Below, piece by piece: positions 9,154 through 17,572 of a DNA stretch of 64,000 nucleotides. The notes below the pieces were generated by a model. That model saw only the letters and a program-made list of their open reading frames with translations, ran no database searches and had not been told where the DNA came from. Origin of the DNA: Pedobacter schmidteae. Lineage in GTDB: Bacteria > Bacteroidota > Bacteroidia > Sphingobacteriales > Sphingobacteriaceae. The position numbers were made by a program, and so were the translations under genes. Position 1 is the first letter of the stretch. Every line of letters starts with the position of its first letter. The stretch lies in contig NZ_LS999839.1 of the NCBI RefSeq assembly GCF_900564155.1, positions 5,639,097 through 5,703,096 on the forward strand, read 5' to 3'.

Positions 9154-9567
9154 TTAATCAAAAGCCAGCTTATCGGCACCCGATATTTTTTGAATATGGC
9201 AAGCACAAGCTCCCCCAGCGACCTTCATTATCGTTGATTTAGTTTGACCGGTTGCCTCCAGCTTTCCGCTGATTTTGATGTCATCTCCCTCAGCAGATAA
9301 TTTGTTCCGATCGGAATCATCCAGAACGATATAAGTGCCCGGAGCCAAAGATAAACCGGACACATTCCTTTTAACACTTTCGCCGGTACGCATGTTTACA
9401 ACACTATAGTCCTTGACTGCAACACCGGTTCCTGATTTATCTGTAAAGGTAAAAACGATAGATCGAGATTCCGTAGTACAGATTCGGTTCCGGCAGTCCG
9501 AGATTTCTTTTTTATGGCAAGCCATGAAAACAATTACGCAAAACAGCACATAAACAATTTTATACAT
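9154..9567 (-). CDS. Small lipoprotein of unknown function
   Basis: The protein has about 137 residues and begins MYKIVYVLFCVIVFMACHKK, a clear lipoprotein signal with the acylated Cys at residue 17. The mature part has two further Cys near the front (SDCRNRICTTESRS) and a C-terminal GGACACHIQK motif. A beta-sandwich-like run (TYIVLDDSDRNKLSAEGDDI) lies between. The open frame continues to a TTG at 9630, but the ATG at 9567 gives the signal peptide and is chosen. It converges with the sigma-factor gene with 26 bases between stops. No family recognised; small DUF4843- or DUF4377-like lipoproteins are possible relatives, but I cannot confirm one. Confidence 0.7.
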   Translation of the reverse strand: MYKIVYVLFCVIVFMACHKKEISDCRNRICTTESRSIVFTFTDKSGTGVAVKDYSVVNMRTGESVKRNVSGLSLAPGTYIVLDDSDRNKLSAEGDDIKISGKLEATGQTKSTIMKVAGGACACHIQKISGADKLAFD

Positions 9568-9690
9568 AGCGATTGGTTTTTCTATCAAAACGTATAAAAT
9601 TAAAAAAACGCTACATGTCCGATTGAACAAAGGTAAACATCCACTTTTGAGGATTTTTCCAGTCCGCCCCTTAAAAAAACAATAGGCAAT

Positions 9691-10881
9691 TTAATGACCA
9701 CCTGTTAAAATTTCATTCAGCAAAGTCATACAATACCATTCTTGTCTTGGTAAATGAAAAGGCCCCTTATACAAATTACCCTTTGCACTTTGGGCCAGGC
9801 TCCCGTCTTTGTGCAGGTAACCAAACCATTCCCCATTTTTTTTATCGTGAAAATGTCCATAAGAATATTCATGGACCATTTTATGCCATTCCGCATATTT
9901 TTTCTCACCAGTCATAGTGTATGCCAAAAGTGTAGCAATAATCACTTCGTTATGCGGCCACCAGAATTTCATGTCCTGCCAATATTCCTGTACGGGTTTA
10001 TCGTATACATCCCTGAAATATAAAATCCCTCCATTTTGCTTATCCCAACCACGTTCCCACATATAATCAAGCATTTTACAGCCCAGTTTGATTAAGCGCT
10101 CGTCATTGTTCCTGTATTTAGCTTCGTGCAAAATAAACCAAGCGCCTTCAATAGCATGGCCCGGATTTAAAGTGCGCCCGTCTATATGGTTCACAATACT
10201 TCCGTCAAGGGCAACCTGCTCCATTACACAACGTATATCGTCTTTAACAAAATAGGTTTCTATTTCATTGATCCATTTATCAATCCATTCATCACAACGC
10301 GGGTCGCCAATGGTTTCTCTCAATTGCTGTGCGGTGTTCATCATAATCATGGGTACGCCGATACCTTTGGTTGGCCGGGTGTCCGTATATTTTGGCGGAA
10401 GTATTCCCGGTGTAGTTGAATATTCTATACATTTACCAAATAGATAGCGCGCTTTTTCTGTAGCGGATTTATCTCCACTCGCTCTAGCGTAGGCAGCGTT
10501 TGCGATAACTGCAAAGGTTTCTGAGAAATAATAACGGCGCTTACGGATGGGTTGTCCATCACGGGTTACATGAAAGAACATCTGACCATCGGTATCAAAA
10601 CAGTATCTATTCAAAAAATCTATTCCCGACTTCGCTCCATCCAGCCATTCTTGCTTTTTTTCAACCGTATTGTACAAGGTCGACAATAACCAGGCTGCCC
10701 TACCTTGTATCCAAACTGCTTTATCATCATCAATCAGGCTACCATCCTGATCACGCATCAACAGATACCCACCATATTCCTGATCAATTGATCTCGGAAA
10801 CCAGAAAGGTACGGTATCGGTTAATAATTGTTTCTTATAAAAATCCTGAAGATCTTTTAATTCTTTTAGTCCGTATTTCAT
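9691..10881 (-). CDS. N-acylglucosamine 2-epimerase (ManNAc to GlcNAc)
   Basis: The 396-residue cytoplasmic enzyme belongs to the AGE / renin-binding-protein family, an (alpha/alpha)6 barrel that interconverts N-acetylmannosamine and N-acetylglucosamine. Visible family landmarks are FWFPRSIDQEYGGYLLMRDQ (22-41), KAVWIQGRAAWLLSTLYN (54-71), NPGHAIEGAWFILHEAKYR near 240, and FWWPHNEVIIATLLAYTMTG near 308, with the His residues of the active site in the last two. Length is normal. It is the last gene of the sialic-acid operon, 92 bases after the sialidase, and turns the ManNAc released by the lyase into GlcNAc for amino-sugar catabolism. Confidence 0.93.
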   Translation of the reverse strand: MKYGLKELKDLQDFYKKQLLTDTVPFWFPRSIDQEYGGYLLMRDQDGSLIDDDKAVWIQGRAAWLLSTLYNTVEKKQEWLDGAKSGIDFLNRYCFDTDGQMFFHVTRDGQPIRKRRYYFSETFAVIANAAYARASGDKSATEKARYLFGKCIEYSTTPGILPPKYTDTRPTKGIGVPMIMMNTAQQLRETIGDPRCDEWIDKWINEIETYFVKDDIRCVMEQVALDGSIVNHIDGRTLNPGHAIEGAWFILHEAKYRNNDERLIKLGCKMLDYMWERGWDKQNGGILYFRDVYDKPVQEYWQDMKFWWPHNEVIIATLLAYTMTGEKKYAEWHKMVHEYSYGHFHDKKNGEWFGYLHKDGSLAQSAKGNLYKGPFHLPRQEWYCMTLLNEILTGGH

Positions 10882-10929
10882 CTATATTCTTTTTATGTAT
10901 ATCGATTTTTTTTCAATAGCATTTCTACA

Positions 10930-10944
10930 CCCGATAGTATCGGG
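10930..10944 (-). terminator. Short hairpin between sialidase and epimerase genes
   Basis: A CCCGATA-G-TATCGGG palindrome (7-bp arms) sits in the 92-base gap, 15 bases from a T-rich stretch. It may weaken read-through from sialidase to epimerase or stabilise the upstream mRNA end. It is too short to call a full terminator. Confidence 0.3.
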
Positions 10945-10973
10945 CAGCATTTAATTATTGATTTTGGTATGTT

Positions 10974-12548
10974 TTATTTAATGATATCCTTCACCGGAAT
11001 TTTAACAAAAAGTAAAGAACCGACACCTTCATACAGCAACCCGACAGTATGGTCATCTACTTTGGTTAGCGCCGAATAACCATAGCAATTGCGGCTATCA
11101 ACTAGTAACTGATTGACGGGCAACCAGGTTTCGCCCATATCCAGACTGGCTTTTATGGTGATGTCTTTTCTTGATTTTGAATCATTAGGATTGCAAAAAA
11201 ACAGTACATCTTTCAAGTGACCTTTAACCATAACTTTTGCCTTGATAAATGCTGCCATACAAACGGGCTCCTGAAGTGTGTTGCGGGAAGTAGCATGTTC
11301 TTGCCAGCTTTTACCGAAGTCCGCAGTCGTAGCAATACTTCTAAAGCCTCCTCTATTATCGCGCATATTTAGCATCAACGTACCCTGGGCAGTTTCCACA
11401 AGCTGACTTTCGGTGGTGTTGGATTTTGCACCGATACCACTTTTCCAGCTCTTGCCATGATCATCACTATAAATTAGTGTAGCATGTGGCATTTTCTGAG
11501 CATCCCAGTATTGAGCCGGAAAAACCAGTTTACCATCAGTCATAGCAATTCCGTTACCCGGACCTGGGAAAAACAGCCTCCATTCCGGGTTTTTAACCTG
11601 ACTGGTAATGCTATAAGGTTTAGTCCAGGTCAATCCGTCATCAGTACTGCTGGTTATAACAAACTGTCCGGTTTCCTCCGGTGATAACCCCGGTCCTGAG
11701 CCTGCAATAGAGCGGTTCCCCTTACTCCATAAAGCAGCTACATAAATCGTTTTAGTTACCGGATCAAACAGCACACAAGGGTCTCCTGCACCACTATTGT
11801 CTTTTGGGCCTTCCATATCTATAATGTTTTTCATCTCCCCCCAACTCTGTCCGCCATTTGTACTTCTGCTCATTCCCACATCAATATTTGCGGGCAAATC
11901 TCTACTATCGTCATAACGGATATCATATACAGCGATAAGTGTTCCTTTATCCGTAGTAATCATCCCCGGAATCCGATAGGTATGCACATTTTCGTCTTTA
12001 GGTAAGCGTAAGCCTATCCCTATGTATTTTGCGGTAACTGACCTCTGATTTATTTTATAAATCACTCCTGTTTTGTCTGTCAACTGCTCAACATTTAAAG
12101 TGATTTTGTGCGCGGTATTTGCGCCTGTTTTAAGGCTTAAGCTAACCCAGAAAATATGTTGCCCAACTACAGGTTTACTTTCAAATGGAATAGTGAATTT
12201 TTTACCTGTCGGAATCACACTCCCCAACAGCTCTGTGCCCGTAAAGTCTGGTTTCTCATTTCCCTTATAGAGCTCGATACGCTCGATATCGCCCAAGGAA
12301 ACATTCCCTATTATACCACTTATCGCGTTAAAATTCAATTCTTTATGACCTTTCGGGATATTTACTTCAATTCTTACACAAGGGTTGATTGCCTGCCTGG
12401 TAAATACAGGGTTAACACTCTCTGTTGCAGCAACACTTACCACACTAGTACCCAATCTATCATATAATTTTTGTGTACATGCCACCCCGCATAAAACAAG
12501 TAGTGCCAATAAGTACTTACCAAAAGTATTTTTGAATATGGTTATCAT
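10974..12548 (-). CDS. nanH: Exo-alpha-sialidase (neuraminidase), GH33 type, lipoprotein
   Basis: The enzyme removes terminal sialic acids from glycoconjugates at the cell surface or in the periplasm. From the ATG at 12548 the protein has 524 residues and starts MITIFKNTFGKYLLALLVLC followed by GVACTQK, a lipoprotein signal. A BNR-associated N-terminal domain (about 45-150, FTRQAINPCVRIEVNIPKGH) precedes the catalytic beta-propeller. The propeller shows the YRIP form of the FRIP arginine motif (TYRIPGM) and five Asp-boxes: STNGGQSW, STDDGLTW, SDDHGKSW, TADFGKSW and SLDMGETW. The longer open frame overlaps the transporter gene by 71 bases and hides the signal peptide, so I reject it. It follows the transporter by 10 bases and belongs to the sialic-acid operon. 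Confidence 0.94.
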   Translation of the reverse strand: MITIFKNTFGKYLLALLVLCGVACTQKLYDRLGTSVVSVAATESVNPVFTRQAINPCVRIEVNIPKGHKELNFNAISGIIGNVSLGDIERIELYKGNEKPDFTGTELLGSVIPTGKKFTIPFESKPVVGQHIFWVSLSLKTGANTAHKITLNVEQLTDKTGVIYKINQRSVTAKYIGIGLRLPKDENVHTYRIPGMITTDKGTLIAVYDIRYDDSRDLPANIDVGMSRSTNGGQSWGEMKNIIDMEGPKDNSGAGDPCVLFDPVTKTIYVAALWSKGNRSIAGSGPGLSPEETGQFVITSSTDDGLTWTKPYSITSQVKNPEWRLFFPGPGNGIAMTDGKLVFPAQYWDAQKMPHATLIYSDDHGKSWKSGIGAKSNTTESQLVETAQGTLMLNMRDNRGGFRSIATTADFGKSWQEHATSRNTLQEPVCMAAFIKAKVMVKGHLKDVLFFCNPNDSKSRKDITIKASLDMGETWLPVNQLLVDSRNCYGYSALTKVDDHTVGLLYEGVGSLLFVKIPVKDIIK

Positions 12549-12558
12549 AATTTGTTTT

Positions 12559-13821
12559 TTAAATAATAGAATAAGACTCATCGGTAAAATCATTCGCCCT
12601 GGGTCTAAGAAAATAGAGTTGAATGACAAGGACTATCAATACAATCCCTGCAAGCATAGCGAAATCTTTTCCCAGACTTCCAGCATCTGAGGATTTCCCA
12701 AGCAAGTTTGTAATATAAGCTCCTGAGAAGACACCTGTCATGTTCATTAGTCCATAAGCTGTTGCCCTGTATCTGGCCGATACGAACTGACATAAAATAG
12801 GCATATTATTGGCATCGAACATTCCAAAGCCTATCCCGAAGCCTATTGCCGCACCTACAACATGAAAAAGAGAATGACCAAAACCCAACAGCAATAACGA
12901 AGGTATGGTAAGAGACAAGCCAATGGCACTAGTATAAATTCTTCCTTTAATATTTTTTTGCACCCATTTATCCGATAGCACACCACCAAATATGACACCT
13001 AAAAATGAAGACGCCGCAATAGTAATGGTCGACAATGGTCCCGCCATAGCCATTGGAATATTTAAATTCTGTGCAAAAAGTGTAGGTAGCCAATTTTTTG
13101 CAGCCCAGCCCGGCAAACTAGGCACCGCAAAATAAAAAAGTATCACCCAAAATGAAAGGTTCGTCAGCAACAATCCAACACCTTTAAAAGCCGATGATTT
13201 CGAGATTACGCGCATATTTATCTCCTGCATTTCATCAGTCACTTTTTTCTCTTTTAAAAAGAAGATCAAAACCAGGGCATATATAATTCCTGCAAGTCCA
13301 AAATAATGAAAAGTAGTCTGCCAGGAAAAAGCTGCTGCTACCGTAGCCCCAAATCCACCTAAAGCTTGTCCCATATACAATCCGGTCATATGTATACCTA
13401 TGGCAAGCGACCTGGTTTTTGGAGAATGAAAATCCGCAATCAGCGATAATCCGGCAGGAATGTACAAGGCCTCACTAACGCCCATTATGGCCCTGAGCCA
13501 ATAAATCTGATTGTAGCTTGTTGCATATCCCATCAAGGAGGTTACTGCCGACCAAACAAATAAACTACCTACAATGAGCCATTTTCTATTAAACTTATCG
13601 GCAATAATGCCTGAAACAGGACTCATCAGCCCGTATATCCATAAAAAGACAGCCATCAGATGGCCGAAGTTGGTGGCCGACTGCAATTCCACAATATCCA
13701 GTTGCATAGCAGATTTCATCGTGGACAGCATTTGCCTATCCATATAATTAAGCAATGCTACTACCCACAACAATCCCACTACAACCCAGGCATATCTTCT
13801 TGTCTGATTCATATAATCCAT
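12559..13821 (-). CDS. nanT: MFS transporter, probable sialic acid importer (NanT-like)
   Basis: A 420-residue, 12-helix major facilitator of the anion:cation symporter type. It shows the N-terminal LLNYMDRQMLSTMKSAMQ segment, the loop 2-3 motif GIIADKFNRKWLIVGSLFVW, and the loop 8-9 counterpart GVLSDKWVQKNIKGRIYTSA. A ~20-residue hydrophilic loop (KEKKVTDEMQEINMRVISKS) separates the two halves. In Bacteroides and Tannerella sialic-acid clusters an MFS protein in this position carries Neu5Ac across the inner membrane. The sequence alone shows only the family, so substrate is inferred from the neighbours: mutarotase gene 2 bases upstream, sialidase 10 bases downstream. Confidence 0.88.
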   Translation of the reverse strand: MDYMNQTRRYAWVVVGLLWVVALLNYMDRQMLSTMKSAMQLDIVELQSATNFGHLMAVFLWIYGLMSPVSGIIADKFNRKWLIVGSLFVWSAVTSLMGYATSYNQIYWLRAIMGVSEALYIPAGLSLIADFHSPKTRSLAIGIHMTGLYMGQALGGFGATVAAAFSWQTTFHYFGLAGIIYALVLIFFLKEKKVTDEMQEINMRVISKSSAFKGVGLLLTNLSFWVILFYFAVPSLPGWAAKNWLPTLFAQNLNIPMAMAGPLSTITIAASSFLGVIFGGVLSDKWVQKNIKGRIYTSAIGLSLTIPSLLLLGFGHSLFHVVGAAIGFGIGFGMFDANNMPILCQFVSARYRATAYGLMNMTGVFSGAYITNLLGKSSDAGSLGKDFAMLAGIVLIVLVIQLYFLRPRANDFTDESYSII

Positions 13822-13823
13822 TT

Positions 13824-14987
13824 TTATTTAATCTTACCTCTCATTATATCTGGTGTCCGTATACCGGGCTGTATTTCTCCACTTGAAAGCATAATCTCTC
13901 CATTCCATAGAGTAGCCGTAGTAGTTACCCGTGCAGGAAAAGGTAACTCACCAATTTTATTCCAGTGGTTAGTTAATGTATTATACATCAGCATACTTTT
14001 ATCAAAGCCTTTATGATGAATAACGAGATCATTTTTTTCCTTTATGAGCCTGGCTTTCTCCGCAATATTTTCTGTCATGGCTATTTGTGCCATATAACTT
14101 TCTATACGACGAAAAACCTTACCGTTATCACCTCCAGCAACCAATATCAAATGATCAGCAATCGGCACACCTGCCCCCGCTGAGAAGTTGATTTTATCTT
14201 TCCCATCCGATATGGCCGCAAGCTGGCTCCAATTCGCATTTTTAACATCAAATACAAAGGTGGTATGGTGCAGATTGCTAATGCCTGAACTTGTTTTTGT
14301 TCTTCCACCAATAACGTAAACACCCCTGCCTTTATCTTTTTTTTGTATCACAACGATGGCATTAGCCAATGCCTTGGGCAGAGGAGGCAAAGTAGTCCAA
14401 CCACGTTGCAAATCCAACAGGTTTATGCTGAAAAAACTATCAGCAGATTTGCTATGCATGTCTCCTCCGACTGCGTAAACTACATTTTCAATACTTGTAA
14501 GACTTACATTTGTCAAAACAAGCGGCAAATTAGGCAATTGCTTTATTACCATCTGGCCATTGATATCATCCCAGTTCAACAAATAAGTTTTATCAGATAA
14601 TCCCTTTTCATTTTCTCCCCCTGCATAAACAACTCCCGCTGGGGTTGATGTATTGCCACAATAAGCAATCGGCTCCGGCAAACGATCTGCTACTGGTATC
14701 CAGACAAAGTCGTTTCCTGCCCTTTTCAGCACATGTATTTCATCAGAATAGTGTTTCCGGCCACCTTCCCATGGCATGTTATCGGGAAAATTTGCACCTC
14801 CCGCAATAATTAACTGATTGTTATAGACGGCATTAATCGCTCCTGCATACCCTAAAGATACCTTCCCCCGGGTGTCCTGTAATTGAGCTGCCGTACTCCA
14901 TTCCACAACAGGCACTTTAGTTTTTTGAGCAAAAACAAGCTTCGTAGTTAACATTATATAAAAGAATAGGAAGATATACTTATGCAT
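13824..14987 (-). CDS. nanM: Kelch-type sialic acid mutarotase (NanM-like)
   Basis: The 387-residue protein has an N-terminal signal peptide (MHKYIFLFFYIMLTTKLVFA, cleavage before QKTK) and then a six-bladed Kelch propeller. The repeats can be seen as NNQLIIAGGANFPDN, PAGVVYAGGENEKG, ENVVYAVGGDMHSK, GRGVYVIGGRTKTS, DHLILVAGGDNGKV and GEIMLSSGEIQPG, each with the paired hydrophobic-GG core. This is the cyclically permuted mutarotase family, in which NanM converts alpha-Neu5Ac, as released by sialidase, to the beta anomer in the periplasm. Its place between lyase (11 bases upstream) and transporter (2 bases downstream) supports this role. Confidence 0.9.
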   Translation of the reverse strand: MHKYIFLFFYIMLTTKLVFAQKTKVPVVEWSTAAQLQDTRGKVSLGYAGAINAVYNNQLIIAGGANFPDNMPWEGGRKHYSDEIHVLKRAGNDFVWIPVADRLPEPIAYCGNTSTPAGVVYAGGENEKGLSDKTYLLNWDDINGQMVIKQLPNLPLVLTNVSLTSIENVVYAVGGDMHSKSADSFFSINLLDLQRGWTTLPPLPKALANAIVVIQKKDKGRGVYVIGGRTKTSSGISNLHHTTFVFDVKNANWSQLAAISDGKDKINFSAGAGVPIADHLILVAGGDNGKVFRRIESYMAQIAMTENIAEKARLIKEKNDLVIHHKGFDKSMLMYNTLTNHWNKIGELPFPARVTTTATLWNGEIMLSSGEIQPGIRTPDIMRGKIK

Positions 14988-14998
14988 TTTAAAACGAA

Positions 14999-15928
14999 TT
15001 AACTTTTGGCTCCAACAGACTTAAAATTATGAAAACCTACTGTTTCTACATCCTTTTTAAATAGCTCAAATTGTTGTCCATTCATATTTTTCACAGGCAA
15101 TCTAAACTCACCACAATCCAGATCAATCAATTTCATGTAGGATTTGCCTACAGAAATTCCACCATATTTACCTAAAAGCCGGATCATATCGATTGATTTT
15201 TGCTGTAATTCACGGGCTTTAACCAAATCTTTTGCGTTAAATGCGTCAATAAGCTCATAATAAAGCGGCGCTGCATAGTTAAATGTACTGCCCACCGCAC
15301 CTTTAGCCCCCAGCACTAATGCCGATAGCATATTCTCGTCACGCCCCCAAAGCATATCGTATTTACCTGATTTAAAACTCATACAGCTTTGAAAATCCAT
15401 AAAATCCTCATGGGTATATTTGATACCGGCAAAGTTGTTGATCCTACCATCAATAGCCTTCAACAAATCAAACATAGCATAGTTTCCACCGGTTAAAACA
15501 GGAATATGATAATAATAAAACGGCATTTGTGGCACTACCGCAGCAATTTCGGCACAAGCCTGAGCCAGTACCTTTACATCTGCCGGTTTAAAATAAAATG
15601 GCGAAGTGAAAGATACGGCATACAGCCCCAGTTCATTAGCAAATAAAGCCAGGTCTTTACAATCTGTAATACTTGTTCCACCCAAAAGCATCATCACCTT
15701 AAAATCTTCATCGCCTTTTGTACATTCTGCCCAGGCTGCAGCTACTTTCTTTTTTTCTGCATTAGTCATAGAAACACCTTCTCCGGTCGATCCGCAGATA
15801 AAAGCACCAGTGATCTTGTTTAATTTCAGCGACTGATAATAACTCGGGATGAGTGATAAATTCAATTCACCTTTGTCATCCATAGGCGTAAATGGAGCGG
15901 CAATTAAGCCTTCTAACTTTTGTACCAT
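14999..15928 (-). CDS. nanA: N-acetylneuraminate lyase
   Basis: A 309-residue (beta/alpha)8 aldolase of the DHDPS/NAL family that splits N-acetylneuraminate into ManNAc and pyruvate. Visible active-site residues are the Ser47-Thr48 pair in CGSTGEG (carboxylate site, 45-51), Tyr140 in FYYYHIP, and the Schiff-base Lys170 in AGIKYTHED. The YYxHIP form and the THED after the lysine are typical of neuraminate lyases rather than of dihydrodipicolinate synthases. It lies 54 bases after SusD and starts at an ATG 11 bases upstream of which is a purine-poor site, as usual here. Cytoplasmic, central step of the locus. Confidence 0.94.
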   Translation of the reverse strand: MVQKLEGLIAAPFTPMDDKGELNLSLIPSYYQSLKLNKITGAFICGSTGEGVSMTNAEKKKVAAAWAECTKGDEDFKVMMLLGGTSITDCKDLALFANELGLYAVSFTSPFYFKPADVKVLAQACAEIAAVVPQMPFYYYHIPVLTGGNYAMFDLLKAIDGRINNFAGIKYTHEDFMDFQSCMSFKSGKYDMLWGRDENMLSALVLGAKGAVGSTFNYAAPLYYELIDAFNAKDLVKARELQQKSIDMIRLLGKYGGISVGKSYMKLIDLDCGEFRLPVKNMNGQQFELFKKDVETVGFHNFKSVGAKS

Positions 15929-15982
15929 AAATAGATAGATTTGTAAGGAGCAGAGTTACACTCCACTCCTTATGTTATAAAT

Positions 15983-17560
15983 TTAAGTTCCTGAATACTT
16001 AGGATTCTGATCATTTTTAAGTGTTTCGTCGCTATTTAGCGTAGTCCTGTCTATCGGCAGAATCAGTTTGTATGCCTCGGTCGACATATCCAATACACCA
16101 ACCAAAGGCAAATCTTTTCTAAATACCAATGGATTTCCTGCAGCATCCTGCATACGGCGCAAATCGTACCAGCGTTTTCCTTCAAAAACAAACTCTTTTG
16201 TTCTTTCATCCAGAATAGCCAACTCATTTTGTTCAAAACTACCGTTTGAATAAACCGGATAAGGATTACTGCCGTATGCCCTTTGTCTGATCCTGTTGAT
16301 CTCCGCAGATGGGTCCTGGCCTTGTTTGTTTTTAACCTCGGCCAGCAATAAAATTGCATCGGCTAGGCGGTACATTGGAATATCATCAACAAATCTTCTT
16401 ATCCCCTCCGTAATCGACCCCATAAACTTAGTCATCATTACAAATTTATTGGTAGCAACAGGAGCCTTGTAGTAGTCAAAAAAAGTACCAGTCCTTCGCG
16501 TATCATTAGCATCATATTTACTGAACAGGTCGTATTTATATTCATAGCGAACGATAGAGCTACTACCTGCAATTGATAAGGGATCGGAGGTATAAGGCTG
16601 CCCAGATGCATTTAAAAAACCGGCCATATTATCTGCTTGTTGATATATAAACTGACTGGCGTTGTTAGCGGCTTCGGGGTAAGCATAACGAAGGGAAAAT
16701 ATAATCTCATTATTGCCTTTATTTGCCGGAACCGCGGCGCTATTGAACACACTAGAGAAACTACTTTGAAGATTGTATTTCGGTATAATTGTTTCTAAAG
16801 CAGTACGGGCGACAGAAAGATCTGTATTAGCATTCGCCGGAGCCTGACCATCTGTAAGCACTTTTGCAGACCATAAATAAACTTCTGCTTTTAGCATAAG
16901 TGTAGCTCCTAGTGACCATTGAGCTTTCTGATTTTTTGACGTAAATACATTGTTAAAATTTGTTTCCGACTGCCCTATATCCGCCTTGATAAAATCAAGC
17001 GTTTCCTTTTCCGATTTTGAACGCGGCAAATAAGCCTGCTCAGAGCTGGTTGGCGTATTGGTCAGCACTTTTGGCTCGGTTGCCAATGGCACCCTTCCAA
17101 AAGTACGGTATAAATGAAAATAATATAGGGCGCGTAAACCATAGGCCTGCCCCAAATAATATCCTTTATCTTCGGATGATAAAAAATTTGTCTGCCCTAC
17201 CTGATAAATAAAATTATTAATCTGGAATATATCAGTGTAAAAGCCTGCCCAGCTAGCAATCCCCGGACTTGACTCGCGAATATCCTGGCGGATAAAATTA
17301 CCCGAATTAAGCGAAGAAGAGCCTGTTCCGGATGTTTGGCTATTAAATACGCCACTTCTTAATTCACCCATCGTAAAAAAAGTAAACTGTTCAGATCTGA
17401 GTATGCTGTGCAAACCCAACATTGCCCCTTCAACCTGCGATTTGTTTTTCCAAAAGTTTCCGCTCCCAAAATAGTCTTCAGGAGTCAAGTCTAACTTTTT
17501 ACAGGCATTAAATGTACACAGTACAATTCCTGTGATTAGTATTGAAAATATCTTCTTCAT
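15983..17560 (-). CDS. nanU: SusD/RagB-family lipoprotein of the sialic acid locus (NanU-like)
   Basis: A 525-residue SusD-type surface lipoprotein. The signal MKKIFSILITGIVLCTFNAC carries the acylated Cys20. Family motifs are GLRALYYFHLYRTFGRVPLA (about 147-166), YRLADAILLLAEVKNKQGQD (about 396) and KEFVFEGKRWYDLRRMQDAA (about 457). In Tannerella and Bacteroides the equivalent protein (NanU) binds sialic acid at the outer membrane and delivers it to the NanO channel; the same role is inferred here from the neighbouring nan genes. It begins 12 bases after the SusC stop. Confidence 0.92.
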   Translation of the reverse strand: MKKIFSILITGIVLCTFNACKKLDLTPEDYFGSGNFWKNKSQVEGAMLGLHSILRSEQFTFFTMGELRSGVFNSQTSGTGSSSLNSGNFIRQDIRESSPGIASWAGFYTDIFQINNFIYQVGQTNFLSSEDKGYYLGQAYGLRALYYFHLYRTFGRVPLATEPKVLTNTPTSSEQAYLPRSKSEKETLDFIKADIGQSETNFNNVFTSKNQKAQWSLGATLMLKAEVYLWSAKVLTDGQAPANANTDLSVARTALETIIPKYNLQSSFSSVFNSAAVPANKGNNEIIFSLRYAYPEAANNASQFIYQQADNMAGFLNASGQPYTSDPLSIAGSSSIVRYEYKYDLFSKYDANDTRRTGTFFDYYKAPVATNKFVMMTKFMGSITEGIRRFVDDIPMYRLADAILLLAEVKNKQGQDPSAEINRIRQRAYGSNPYPVYSNGSFEQNELAILDERTKEFVFEGKRWYDLRRMQDAAGNPLVFRKDLPLVGVLDMSTEAYKLILPIDRTTLNSDETLKNDQNPKYSGT

Positions 17561-17572
17561 GTCTGATACGTT

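Noticed and set aside
9568..9630. Upstream TTG extension of the small lipoprotein gene
   Set aside because: It adds 21 residues before an ATG that itself starts a proper lipoprotein signal peptide; the extension would bury the signal.
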